NCBI GenBank assembly: GCA_003342895.1
Contig: PTFA01000050.1
Location: forward strand, 4,298,215 to 4,362,214
DNA: 64,000 nucleotides
Source: Casuarius casuarius
Lineage: Eukaryota > Chordata > Aves > Casuariiformes > Casuariidae
Direction of reading: 5' to 3'
Shown here: one piece after another, positions 1-13,200 of the stretch
Numbering within the stretch: position 1 is the first letter of the stretch
Layout: every line of letters starts with the position of its first letter
Made by a program: the position numbers and the translations under genes
The notes under the pieces: generated by a model
Told to the model about the DNA's origin: nothing
What the model saw: the letters and a program-made list of their open reading frames with translations, nothing else
The model's database searches: none

Positions 1-367
1 AAAATTTATTTTGAGTTTTCAAATTCATAATTGTTTTCTGATTAACTATTCCACAAAAAATAACTGTAGAAGAGGACTAGGAGACATAGGCCTCAAGAGC
101 TCCTCGCAAAGTTATTTCTTGTGCCCTAGGAGATAACCTCTGCACTTTTTAAAGGAGTGAGCTTTTCCTCCTGTTTCCTTGGTGATGGATCAGAAAGTGA
201 AGACAAACCTTTGTAACACACAAAGCTGTCACTAGCAAGAGAGGGCACAGACCTAGCTATACTTAGGATATACTCAGGAGAGATGGTTACATTTTGCATT
301 AAACAGAAAGTAGCTCTGGCACTCAATCTTCATGACACAGCAGTTACCTAAACTTTTACAGCAAAAT

Positions 368-393
368 GTCCCCCCCCCCCCCCAAAAAAAAAA
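368..393. repeat. poly(C)/poly(A) homopolymer junction
   Basis: A run of about 16 C is followed directly by about 11 A. It is low-complexity DNA and a likely site of sequencing or replication slippage. Confidence 0.85.
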
Positions 394-3148
394 ATCAGTC
401 AGCCTCTGATTTCAATTTAAGTCTGCCATTCACAAAGCTCTTTCTGCTTTTAAGATATTACATATTGGTTTCTAGTTGTATTCTTTCCTTTCTTTGAGAG
501 CATGACCTTATTTTTCTTGCTGTTATTTTTGTTATCAGCTCCCAATTGGAAGCAATGAATTATATTCAAACACATATCCCTCATAGTATAACATAAACAA
601 CTGCCAGAGCTGTCTGACCAGGTAGTACGCTGCATATTCTGTTCAAATTTACACTTTATTAAATCCAGAGAAGTTCCGTTAAACTCAGTAAAATTAATGC
701 AATTATTCCCAGTTTAATTTAGTTTTGAAATGCAGATTGTGTTCCTAAGCATCTATTTTCAAGTTACTATGGAAACAATTTAACATCTTGGTACTTCTGT
801 CATAACTGACAGGGAACTTCAGATGAGTAATTTTAACAAAATTTTAATTTTACAAAGTGAATTTTTTTTCTTTCCTTTTTTAACATTTAAGTAGGGGCAT
901 GGCACGGGTTTACACAGGTCAGAATAAGATAATTTAACAAGCAAAAGCTCCCTCTAGCGGCAAAATCAAAGGAGGCCAATAACCCCTTAAATGGAAATTA
1001 GGAGATCTCACAGCACACACAGTCTTATTCTGCCTCTTCAACCCACTGCCATTCTCTCTGCAGCCAGTTACAAGAATCCAGACATAGGGCAAAAAAATAT
1101 TCCTTTATTCAAAGGAGATATGAAAATAAGAACAAAGTAATATCCAGAAGATAAGAAAGTCCACGATCCTGAGGCAACTGATTCAGTAACTCTGAGAGGG
1201 TCAGCAGCATCCCAAACTGCCACAGCAGTACGGCATTTAAAACATTAACAACAACAGCAAAACCAGCCTTAGTTTTAGAAAGGTGACATACTTTAGAGAC
1301 CAGGCTTTTCTCCGCGTTTTGGGGGAATTTGCTAAGGAGAATCAGAAGAGGCAATGAGAATGTTCCTTGAGCTACATACTTTGACTAAGATTCAGAAAGG
1401 AAGTAACACTGCCCACTATACAAAGTGCTAAGAACTAAAGACAGAAGGGTCACCCTACACTATTTTCAGCAGCATGTTACCCGATCTCCTGACACAGAGC
1501 TAAGAATACGTACACTCCTGGACACAGAGCCAATCTGCCTCTGCGCAACCACCACATGTCAAACTTCTGGGGTCCAGAAAAAAAGTTTTCCTGCTGCAAC
1601 AAGAAGGAAGAGACAGGAGCTAGAGTGCTTTGCCACAGACCATAAGTGTGCCATAAACATGGGGTGTAACACAAAGCATATCACCTGATGATGGCAAAGT
1701 CTTTTTTGGCACATGATATTGAAGACTGTCCTCAGGTTTAATCAATCATGGTTAGAAAACAACCTGGGAAGAGCTCTGGCTTTGAGAAGAGTCCACCCTT
1801 CTCGAACCTTGGACTTTTAGGAGACAAGGGGTACTTTGCAACTGACCAACTATCTCCAGTTTAACAGGGTTCAAACATAAAAAAACAACCATGGGTGCTA
1901 GCCTAAAGAGGGACATTTATTTTAAAGCAAACTGAGACAGGATGTTGGTGGAAATTTGCAGGAGTTTATGAAGGCTATCAGCTTGAAGAGGTAAGCAAAG
2001 TGGCCCTAAGCATTTCTGTATTTTCTTCTGTTGCTCTCTTTTCAAGTATCAGATGCAGAACAGCCTTATTGCTTATGGAGGTAAGGTGTAAATAACCTCC
2101 AGTACCTTGTTATTTGCCAGGCTGCATGCCCAGTATAATACAGATGACTTAAAATGATGTTTAAAAGACAGGAAAAAGTTTGTGCACACACAGAAAAGCC
2201 AAACCTCGGCCTTCCCCTTTTGTCTCCTTTTCATCCATTTTTCCTGCGGCATTTGCAATTTACATTGCAGCTGGAGACATCACAGTATCTCATGAAAGGG
2301 ACCGCTATTCTGCTTTAACTGTTACAGCACTAACCAAAATGCACGATCAGGACGAGTTTCCAAGAGCTGCAGCTTAAAACTGCAAACAGGTGAGAATGAG
2401 GGAAACCAGCCTTTACTCTGTGGAAAGTTCTATTCCATAATCTTAAATCTCTAGTCTTTTGCAACAGCCATCTCACCAAATCATCAGAGCCATCTTTGAA
2501 GACTCTAAGTCTGGAAACCTATATATTGTTATTGTTTCCTGCAAATACGAATCATTTATTTTCTATTCAGGCCTTACTACCCCTTCAGAACTTTAAAAAA
2601 GAATCATTAAATAACACAGGAGGAGATTATTTGCTCACCTTTCTCCTCCCCAAACCTCTCCTAAGAGGTCAAAAATGAGTTATTATTCAAGTGAAAGGCT
2701 ATGTGAAGTTAACACATTTTCCCAGAAAACAAAGATAATAGATGCATGAACAAGTAACTTTTATTTTTAATACTAGAGAGGATCTGCAAAACAGTTTTAA
2801 TATTTCTCCTTGTGAAGATACGTATCGTTCCCAAAGGCTGCAGAGTTTGTTAGTAGCTGAAAGGTAGACATCTAATGTTTCCAGATTATTCTGAAACAGA
2901 TTACTCTGTTCACATTATTAGAGTGGTAGCTAAAAATCTATTCTCGCTTTAGTTTGTTATTCAAATGCTTCAATTTGGTGAAGTTTAGATAGACATTTGT
3001 TAAAGTTCCAGCCTCCTACTCCTGTTGAACTCTACAATAAAAATGAGATTAACTTCAGCTGGAACAAGACTGAAGCTAAAGTTATAAAGTAACCTTTAGC
3101 ATTAAAACAAATAATGTCAGAGACAGAGGTTGATGGTTAAGGAAATGG

Positions 3149-3169
3149 AAAAAAAAAAAAAAAAAAAAA
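3149..3169. repeat. poly(A) tract
   Basis: About 20 A in a row on the plus strand. No retroelement body could be recognised upstream of it. Confidence 0.8.
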
Positions 3170-4272
3170 CTATGTATGAGCTTAGATTTGCTCTTCAGTG
3201 TACTAATCTGAAATCACACTCTTCAGCCAAGAAATATTGTCCCATCTTATAAAACTGTCTCATTCTAGAAAACTTCAAATATGACTATTCTCTGCATTTA
3301 TCTAAACAAAAAAACCCTAGAGCATAGATAAGACTTTTACCAAATGATATCACTCCAAAATAACACGTAACTCTAGACATCAACATGTTGTTTATACGAA
3401 GGAAGAAGGGAAACAGATGCTCTCATAATTTAAGCTGAAGCATTCACCTATTATTTGTTTTGCAGTCTTGCACTGATGGAAATAACTGAAATGAATTACT
3501 TCTTGTTAACTATTATTCACAATGTTACTGAAGAGTGCACATGCAATGGGAAAGTATTTTATAAAAAGCTGATGTCCAACAGCTTCTAAATAAATTCTCT
3601 AAGCACTTCCTAAGCACTGACTATAATTCTAGCAATGCTTTGACTCTTCATTGTAGTAAAATTAATTACATAATAAGATTAATTACAAATATAAGCTCAA
3701 AGCATAGAAGAAATGGTCAGGCACAAGCCATCATCAAGCTGGAATTCTGTAACACTTTTTGGAAATGTGTGTACCTTGTCCAAGGACAAGATTCTCTCAA
3801 AAGCAAGAATGGCTTCTTAAGACAGCCACAACCAATAGATTATTGGTAGACTGATGAACAACTATGCCTTCTATGGAAGAAGAAAAGGATCAAGAAAGCA
3901 GTTTCTTTCATCGCATTCTATATATGTCCTAACCTCAAAATATTATAAAGAGCTAGTTATCTAAATTTTTACTGCATCATTTCTTGTAAAAGAGTATACA
4001 CTCTTGTACACATGCATGTTCAGAGGTAGTTTATTACCTGAAGAAGCCTTATTATATTTGTTTTTACTAAAGAATTCTTACNACCATGTAATATTTCTTC
4101 CTACCCCAATTCCCTTTCTCCTTGGCCTCCTCCACCCACCTATGTCATTTCTTCTTCAGTGTACCCACATACACCCACTCACTTTCCCTCAAACATCCCA
4201 TACTAGTATAACATAGATCTGGCATTATAAAGAAAGTTACTGTGCACTAGATAAATTCTGTGACTGAAAAGC

Positions 4273-4316
4273 TAGGCCTTACTCATCTGTAGTTTAGGCC
4301 TTACTCATCTGTAGTT
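4273..4316. repeat. 22-bp perfect tandem duplication
   Basis: Two identical 22-bp copies, each beginning TAGGCCTTACTC, sit head to tail at 4273-4294 and 4295-4316. There are no mismatches, which suggests a recent local duplication. It lies in noncoding DNA. Confidence 0.85.
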
Positions 4317-7300
4317 TAGCTACATCTGAACAGAACTAAATCCCATATGGCTGCTCCGGGGTCTTTCAGAAAGATGACTCTCAGAAGTGTCTTCTTTGCT
4401 GAAGAAACATTAAACAACTGCTGTCCCCCAGCTACCTTCTCCAACATTTTCTCTCATCCTTGTCTAAACGTTTGTACAATCTGTTTAGCACTATTTAGCT
4501 ACCACGCTTCACTCCACAGTCACTATCTTCTCAAATTCTATATTTGGAGGGCCTACTGTATCTTTAAAGTAATTGCAACATGCTTTAGGAAAAATATAAG
4601 TAGATATAGGGATATCATAATAATAGCTTCATATTTATCTGACAGGACAATATCTTTTTTAGGCTGCTATGAAATGAAGCTGTCTGTTCACAATATGCCT
4701 TCNATTAGATTAAAGAATAGATACAACAAAATATCAAAGTAATAAATAGGAGTATATTTTTCTTCAGGGAGAATGCTTGCACATATTATAGAAAACAGAN
4801 CTTAATAGGACAGATGGTTAAAAGTATATAGCTCAAGAATAACCAAGGTTCTTAGTTGCATCCAAATTTTGATTATTAAAATGACACCTGTGCAAATCTG
4901 CTTCGATATACTGCAACTGTGGTTTTGCANGCACTTTACAAAACGTAACCCTCCTCTTAAGAATGCCTTTAGTTCCCACTCTACACAAAATTAAAAGGCA
5001 AAATCTACATGACCGGCAGGCCTCTTGAGTAATGCACATAAAGAGTTCTCAGAATGCAAGTAAATTTAAATAGTTAGTAGAATCAGAAGATCAAGATACT
5101 TACAGCTCAAATGCTCATTTTGATTGGAATACTTCAGAATTTGCTGCAGGCTGGCAAAAAAAAGAAAGACAAAATCCTTATATAAAGAACTGAATGCAAG
5201 CGTAACTCACATATCACAAAGCATGATAATTAAGAACAACACTTGTCAAGGCCACTTTTCACCATGTCAGGGGTCTTCCTAGCAGCTCAGTTGTTACACA
5301 CACTATACATCCTAATAAACTGAAACATTATTTTCCAAAGACAATCTTATTAAAAACTTCTTGTCTAGTCCAGCTCCCAGTAACACTGTGAGATCTTTAC
5401 ATCAGAACAAGGAAGCAAGCTGTGCCTTGCTCAGGAATTCAAAGAATAATAAAGAGAGATTGCAACAGGAGGGGCTTTCACTTTTCTTCCATGACTGCCT
5501 TTGAGCAAGTCACACAAGTGACAAATCTGAAACTTAATATTTTTTTAAACAAAAAAATTTGATAAGTGCATGCTTCAGTTATGAATCAATTTCTGTAGGT
5601 ATTCACACTTTCCTCCCTTTGCTGGTTAACTATGTGGTATTTCTCTCATTGGATAACCTAAGCCTTAAAAATAGTTTATTTTCCAACTGCAAGCTACCTA
5701 CAAACATTCAAGAGTGTTTAATGAATCTATTTACAAGGTAATAAGAAAAGGTTCCAAACAAGTACTTCTTTGTTTCAAAGTTAATACTTTGACTCCTTAT
5801 CTAAACTAATTTTCACAACACCTTTGCTCACTACTGACACTTATACATCATATTTGTATCAGGTCCCTATTGCAATACGCTCTTCATACCAAAAAAAATC
5901 CACACAGGCCCCCTCCCCAAAGCATACAGCTTTAGCACATGATGAGAAACGTCAGAAAAAGATACAGAAACTGTCAAATAATAACAAAAACTACGCTTAG
6001 AATAACAAGCTGAAATTTTAGCACATTAAATGCTTAGCCAGTGTTAAGACATAGGTAAGAATAAATAGCACATTTGCATTTGTATGAAGAACTTGCTTAG
6101 TACAATGGTTACAAATATATTAATGATCTGGGTTGCAAACAACAGCTACTCAAATGGAGAGAAGGAAACTGTGTGTGCCTGCATGTGCGTGCACAGGCAC
6201 CCATATATTCTGCTGTATTCAACCAGCTCTTACTACAGAATATAACAACAATCCTTCTGAGCTTTCTCCAGAGCTTAGAAAAAACAGCTTTTCATCTTCC
6301 TTAAGAACCATAACAAACTGAACTTGTTAATCCAACTCAGCACTTCATAAGGTTAGCTCAGAAACTATATGACAAACTGTAGCTTTGAAACTTTCAAGTA
6401 ACCTTTCTCTGGAGCACAGAGGCAGCTGGCCGACTGAAAGTTTATTGGGAAGAAAAAAGATTTAAAGTTGCTAAATTTTCTTTGAAGATGTTCTGACTTC
6501 CCCTCTCCCCCATCCTCAAAAAGACAACCTATACATAGCCCTGGAAACTCTGTTGAAAGAGATTTCTCTGTGATTAATGATTAGCAGGAAATTCAAAGAA
6601 GCCCTTTTCCCATGTTGCTAACGCAACTTCTCTTGAGAGCTCTGTGATCTTTGACAGCAGAGTCCGCATGCAGGCAAAAAGATTTACAGTAGGAAAAACT
6701 CCTCGAGTTACAAAACAAACAAAATCACCTGAAAAATCCAAATAGTACTCATGACACTATGTGCAAGAAAGATTTCTCATGTGTCCTTCCGACCGAAAAA
6801 CACAGTGGAACCCAATTGCCTGAACAACTTTGCTTTTAAAAATGCAGAACACCATAAGCCCTTCTTCCTGCTAACTCGGAAGGAAAATCNCTCTAACAAT
6901 CTCTCCCCAATAACAGATTGATATTGATACAGTATACAGCCTTTTGAACTTGCTACACTATTAACTGCTGATGTTACCCTATTTGCTGATGCACACTTTT
7001 ACTTTGTAATGAAAAATTTTATAGCACTTAAATATTTATAAAAATAAAAAAGAACAAAACCTCAGTTAAAAGTATACATTATTTTGATAAATTTTCTATC
7101 AGTTATTTAGCCATGCTCTGTTACAGTTGCAGGCAAGTGACAGGGCCACAAACTGGGCACTGGCCTGAGATTCAGCTAACTAAGGGGAAAAGGAATAACA
7201 AGGTATGCNAGGTATATGATCAGTGCTACCTGGGTGTACTTGTCAAGCAGCCCTAGCTTTGATCACTGCAGCTGGAGCAGGACAACAAACCAAACCTGTT

Positions 7301-7458
7301 GTCCTGACCATATCATAAGGCTTGAGCCTGTTTCTGTGGTCAGGAGAATGGCAGGCAGGATGCTTTCCCTGGACAGCAAGGAACTAGCTAGTGGAGCAAG
7401 CTGGAGTTTGTGCAAGGCCAATACAATACCTTGAAGAGCTGACAACTGTGCAGTCTAT

Positions 7459-7478
7459 CAAAAAAAAAAAAAAAAAAA
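7459..7478. repeat. poly(A) tract
   Basis: About 19 A in a row. No associated retrotransposon could be recognised. Confidence 0.75.
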
Positions 7479-10047
7479 TCACATAGCAACTACTGCAGTT
7501 TTAACATACTTTAACTAGCTTTTGATTGTATTGTGTGAATATAAATAATGTTAGAAATTAAACGTAGAAGTTTTTAGAGGAAAGACAAAATTAATTAAGA
7601 AATGGAAAAAGACATACAAACCAAAATAAAGATAATAATGCATTAATTAAAAAAAAAAGTGGGCACAACACATCACTTGCGTGCCTAACACATCATGTCA
7701 ATATAACTCATGAACAGATGCTAAAAGGGTATGTGGGAGAAGGAAATTCTCTACCTGGCTATTAATCTGCACTTGTATTTAACAAAAAGGTAATCATCCA
7801 AGCTCCTGATTCTTTAGTGCCACTTCAAAATAAAATCTAGAAGTTCATCCCTGAGGGGTTTTCTCATTACCAAATATCAATATGCTATGTAGTCCAAATG
7901 CAACTACATAGAATAAGTAACGTTGCATATAAAATGGGACCNAGTAACAAGAACATTTGAGTAAAGGAGAAGAGATATACAAGAGTGTTTCTGAACTGCC
8001 ACATTAGCTTGGGCTCAAGCTGACACACCAAATTTGCCTACCATTCCCACTATTTGCTGGCTCATGTTCTGGCTTGAGTTGCGAGTGAGCCACTCAGCTC
8101 ACAGGATAAGTAAGCCTGGGCCAAATCATATACTTGGTTAAATTTATCCCTGCAGGCATAGATATGACTGGCACCCCACTGTCTTGAACTAGCTCACCTT
8201 CTCTGATCTCTAGATGTTTTTAAAATGCAAAAACCACAGATGAATAGTATCCTATGGTATTTTAAATGCTGCTAATACTATTCCTGCTGATTCTGTTTAA
8301 CTCCTAAGATTATAAGTCTGATTTATAGGGCAAAGAAGTCCTTCCCCAGACTCTCATAATTTTTCTTCACACCAGACAACCCACCTTGATTGCCCTCCTA
8401 ATAAGTCTTGTATGACAGAAAATCTTCTCTAGCAGCACATCAAACTATAAGGCAACACGATGCAAACAAGCCAGGTAGGCATGCCAGACAGTTCTTAGAC
8501 TAGCTAGCAAGTCTGAATTCAGCCTTACCAAAATAAAAGAGGGATCCAAATAGTGCAAGACACAGGTAAATGAAACAGTACCACAAATGTTAAACCATGC
8601 CGATACTGAAGGCAGCACAGACAGCCTCCAAAAACATTAGAGACACNCCTCTCAAGTTTTTTTCTTTCTTTCTGCATGTCCATGACCCCAAATAATAAAT
8701 AGTCTCTGAGACTGTCTTCTCAATAGCTTTTCTCTCACTGACCCTTTTCTTTCTCCCTNCAAAGGTAGTCTTTGTTTCCCTTTGAAGTACCTGACCGCTG
8801 ACACACCTGCAACACCAGAGGCAGGTATTTCCATGACCTACCAAACCTGATTATGCCAGGCTGAATAAAAACAATAATGGAATTTAGGGCCAACTAAACA
8901 CCAGCTGGGGAAGGAACTGAGAAGCCACCAGCAGACTGTGTCTCCCAGTACAAACTGTGGCAAGAGACTAAAGCCACTCCTACTGGCCTTCCTTCAGACA
9001 CAGAGCAGCATTCCTATCAGCTCCCCCAGAGCAAGGGGCCTATTCAAATTTCTACACCTCAGGACCATGAACCATTTCCAAGTACCTTTCCTGCACCCCC
9101 TCCCAGGCTGGGTCACTAACCCACTCCCACCACACTCTCCCCATGCCTTGCTCACTCACCTTCTCCTCCTTCTCAGCAGCAGTACCACCCTCTCCCAGCA
9201 TGNTCTGGAGCTAACAGGGCACTTTTAGCCCCCACCATTGCAGAGGCCCCACCTGCCCACCCAGGTGCCACTGCCGCAGGCTCTAGAGCCTTCCACCGCC
9301 TACCTGGGGCAGACAGCAGAGAGGCCACACCTGAGGAGCTGCCCTCCTCACACAGCTGCAAGNGGCAAACCTCTAATTAAACACACCCAGGCTTTTTATT
9401 AGCGTGCTGAAAGCTGTGTCTAGCTAGGGCCTCGGGTCCTCTGTGCAGTTCATGCCTGCTTTGCTCCAATGACTCCGGATAGGCCTGGTGCCTTTTTTAA
9501 GATTGCAGAAGCAGAACAAAACAAATAAAAGAGAAGATGATGGGTAACAACACTGTTTACAACTAGCAAAGCCTTAGCAACGTGTCCCTCCAGAAAAATA
9601 CATCGGTCCTTGAGGCTGGAGGTCAGGCTGGCCCACCAGCACCCCTTACCCCAGGAACTCCGGGGAGGGAGGCACACGAGCCCCGCACGTTCAGCCCTCG
9701 CAATGACAGGGGACAGGCTCGGAACAGTGCTCTAATTTAAAACGCTTCTCTCTCTCGGCGATGCCGAGTCAAACATAAAGACGGGAGTGGTCGCCGCTCC
9801 GCGGNCAGGAGGCGCCGTGCCGCCTTTGTTGCGCGCCCCCCGCTCCCGCCTCAGCGGCCCCGCGACCGTTAGGGGCGGCGCGAGCCCCCCCCCCCAGCCC
9901 CCCTGCGGCGGGCGCCCCCTGCGGCGCCGCGCCGGAACTGGGTCAGGCCCCGAAGTGGGCCGCGGGGGCGGGGCGCCGCCGAAGGGCGAAGGAGGGGCGG
10001 GCGCGCTCCGCACGCGTCGCGGCGTGGTGACGCGAGGCGTCTGCGCG

Positions 10048-10055
10048 TGACGTCG
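10048..10055. promoter_or_regulatory. CRE-like site upstream of DNAJA2
   Basis: TGACGTCG differs from the CREB/ATF palindrome TGACGTCA only at the last base. It lies 89 bp upstream of the DNAJA2 ATG, within the CpG island, so it is either proximal promoter or 5' UTR. Function is inferred from sequence match only. Confidence 0.4.
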
Positions 10056-10143
10056 CGGCGGCTTTCGTCCTGCTCCCGGTCTCGCCCTCGCTGCCCCTCG
10101 GCCTGCTCCGGCCCGCGCCGCCCGCCCGCTCGCTGCCGCCGCC

Positions 10144-10200
10144 ATGGCGAACGTGGCCGACACGAAGCTGTACGACATCCTGGGGGTGCCGCCCGGGGCC
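10144..10200 (+). CDS. DNAJA2: DNAJA2 exon 1 (5' part, truncated by gap)
   Basis: Encodes [19 protein letters not shown], the start of the J domain. The N gap begins immediately afterwards, so the exon end and its donor site are not visible. In orthologues about seven more residues follow before the sequence of exon 2. Confidence 0.95.
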
Positions 10201-13200
10201 NNNNNNNNNNNNNNNNNNNNNNNNNNNNNNNNNNNNNNNNNNNNNNNNNNNNNNNNNNNNNNNNNNNNNNNNNNNNNNNNNNNNNNNNNNNNNNNNNNNN
10301 NNNNNNNNNNNNNNNNNNNNNNNNNNNNNNNNNNNNNNNNNNNNNNNNNNNNNNNNNNNNNNNNNNNNNNNNNNNNNNNNNNNNNNNNNNNNNNNNNNNN
10401 NNNNNNNNNNNNNNNNNNNNNNNNNNNNNNNNNNNNNNNNNNNNNNNNNNNNNNNNNNNNNNNNNNNNNNNNNNNNNNNNNNNNNNNNNNNNNNNNNNNN
10501 NNNNNNNNNNNNNNNNNNNNNGGGCCGGCGCTGGGGCCTGGCCATGCTCCCCGGCCCGGCGCCGGCAGGGCCCCCGTTGCCTGCGGGCCCCGCCGGGAGG
10601 CCCCGCGCCTCTCGCCCCCGCAGCCCCGTGTCCCCTTGCCGCCCCCGAGCCACATTCGCAGGCGGCGAGAGGCTTTTCGGGAGGAAAATCCTCGTAGAGA
10701 CCCAGTAGATTCTGACTGGGGCCATTGTCTGAGCCACCCCTAAGCCTCGTTAAGATTTTACTTTGCTCATTTATTTGATTCCTTTTAGGCTGAAAGCATC
10801 AAGGTAAGACAAACAAAGAAACGAGGTAAAAGCCTGGAGCCTGGTCGTCAGCATCACAATTTATTATCTCTATTTCATTTAATTCTCTGATGTATAAACC
10901 GTGTTTTCTGAAAGGACCTCGTTATCCTTTTTTGCTTGTAAATGGTGGTTAACTAGGCAGTTTACTAGCAGTGACCTGCTTCCGCTGATGGGTGGTGCTG
11001 CTATTAACAACTATGCCTTACCCATCATGCATGTGATAGCCTAATTTGTGCAGGGACAGGCAATCGCAGTGTTGAAATTGTGTTAGAGGTGGTATGCACT
11101 AAGAAGATAGTCCTGTATGTTGAGCACAATGAAGTAATTTTTTTTTTAACTGAAGTTTGTTAAAAATACATATACAAAATACATATCTCCTGCAAGAATT
11201 AAGAAATGACAGCAGTTGTTTTCTTCCACTGAAATAACCTGTGATGCTCAGTATTAATTACATACCAAGCTTAAGTTTAAGGTATTGCAATAGCAAAGTT
11301 TCCAACTGCCTGCAGCAGTGAGAAGTTCATATGTATATTATTGTCACTGAGAAATCATTTGGATGATGTCTTGATGTCTTAATTTGGTATTTTAATGTAT
11401 CCAAAAGTATAGAAAAGAGAAAACAAAATAGGTAGAAGATAATAATAGAAGTTACAGTACAGTGCCAATACAGATCTTGATTCTGGATCTAACTAATAAT
11501 GGTAACTTGGTGTTAGGCCATGGGCAGTCTTAAAGATTGCTCTAAAGTGTTACGCTGCTAAACAAAGACATGCTCTCTCTCTCTTTTTGAAGATCACTAT
11601 GCAAGCTTCCTTGTACCTGATTAGGTAATGTTATAATAATAGGTTTTCATTTTTTTTCCTCTTGGTTAGACGCCTTAAAATATGCAAGGAAAATTAATTT
11701 TTATTACAGAATACATATGCTTATGTAAGGTTACGTGTTGTTACTGATAGTAAGACCTGATTTTGTTCTTCACTCTTCTTTGAGTATTTTGGAATATTGG
11801 GCTTATAATATCAATGTTCTATTTTTGTTTTATTAGTTGCTCTTTATCACTGATGTTTTTTTTTCCTCGAGTCCATGCACAAGTGCTGGATATTTTAAGA
11901 TACTTTTTTGTATTTTGGACATTTACTCCTCTTTACTGATGTAATTTTACCTGTTCCAGCACACAGTGAAAAGCTGTGATCTCTATAAAGCCCTTTTTGT
12001 AAAGCTCTCTTAAAGCTGTGGTTTTAAAGAGCTAGTTTAAATGCTCAATTGTGCAGGAAAAGAGCTATTTAAAAACTTCACTGTAAGAACTGGAATGTTT
12101 CAGTTGTTTGCAGTCACATTTGTAGTTTGTTAGAGCTAACATGCTTTTGGTATGTACAGTACAAAAATCAAGATTATTTATGTTATGTGATAAACTTATT
12201 AATATCTGTCCCCTGGTTGTTATTGGGGGATGCTGGGATGGATTGGAGTGTGGGGGGAGAGTTTAGCACTTTACCCTCAAAAACTCTCTGTAGGAAAAGC
12301 TTTTGACTGTCCATCATAACTAACATAGCAACTGTGGCTGAAGAAATTTCTTCAGTCCTCCAAATCAGAAGCAGAACAGGTGAAGTACTGCTGTAGGGAG
12401 GGGGGGGGGAAATAATACTGTGGGTGGCAAAGTACTAGTTTAAAAAAAAAATCCTGAAAATTCCCTTTTGGAGATTTGGCTGTATTTATTCCTTTTGCTA
12501 CCTTAGAACAATGGAATTGCATCAAATGCACCAGTCTGTGTATTTCTGCATGTGTAACACATGTAGTTAGTTTAGAGTGAGATTAAATTTTCCTTTATTG
12601 ATAGATAAGGAAGAATAAACTGATTATTTATGGAGATTGACTGACAGGATTGGATGAGAAGCTATGGCAGCCATTTTGTTGTTAATATATTGCTGAAATT
12701 GAGGTGAGGCACAAATGGGTTGAAACTTAGATTGTTATATTATAGGTTTAGAGTGGTTTACCTAAAGTAATTTTAATGAAATAGTGTATATTCCAATNTA
12801 ATTTTTCACCTAAGTTAATGGAGATAAGCAGGAAGATTAATTCTAGCTATTGTGTGATCTAGTCGTGCTTAAATCCAAGAGTATGTAAATTGTGCATACA
12901 GTAGAATCGGATATTTTTATGTATAACTTGGATGTATGAGTGATTTCAAAACACTCATTTTCTCGCTTTATTAGGGTTTTCTTACTAGAAAGAAGACACT
13001 AGACTGAGTTTCTTGAAAAAGGACAGATTAATCAAAATTGAAACTAATTCTGTACTTCTTTCGACTAGGCATACAGAAAGCTGGCCAAGGAATACCATCC
13101 TGATAAGAATCCAAATGCAGGGGACAAAGTAAGCCATCTTTTTAAAAACTTCTAAAATTTGCTATTACAATAACATCTAAGGACCAAATACAGATGTTGA

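Larger units (their letters stand above)
1..9759. other. Intergenic A+T-rich region, no gene recognised
   Basis: This is the upstream flank of DNAJA2. The open reading frames here are short. The longest (plus strand, about 4347-4742, 131 codons) has no recognisable domain and no conserved-looking composition. I found no splice-supported coding exon. Simple repeats are present and listed separately. By comparison with the human gene order, the next gene to the left should be NETO2, so part of this stretch could be NETO2 3' UTR or downstream DNA, but nothing in the sequence proves it. Confidence 0.6.
9760..10680. promoter_or_regulatory. CpG island / DNAJA2 promoter region
   Basis: The A+T-rich flank changes abruptly to very G+C-rich, CpG-dense DNA around the DNAJA2 start. 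No TATA box is visible. G+C boxes occur (GGGGCGGGGC near 9966 and GGGGCGGGCG near 9994), and a CRE-like TGACGTCG lies at 10048-10055, about 90 bp before the ATG. This is the usual form of a housekeeping promoter. The transcription start itself cannot be placed. Positions 10201-10521 are unsequenced. Confidence 0.8.

Noticed and set aside
4347..4742. 131-codon plus-strand open frame in the left flank
   Set aside because: No recognisable domain, no splice or promoter context, ordinary A+T-rich codon content and an N within it. Best treated as chance.
9732..10743. Long open frames crossing the first CpG island and N gap
   Set aside because: They are artefacts of G+C-rich sequence and of the N run being read as open. 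The DNAJA2 exon 1 frame is the only supported one.
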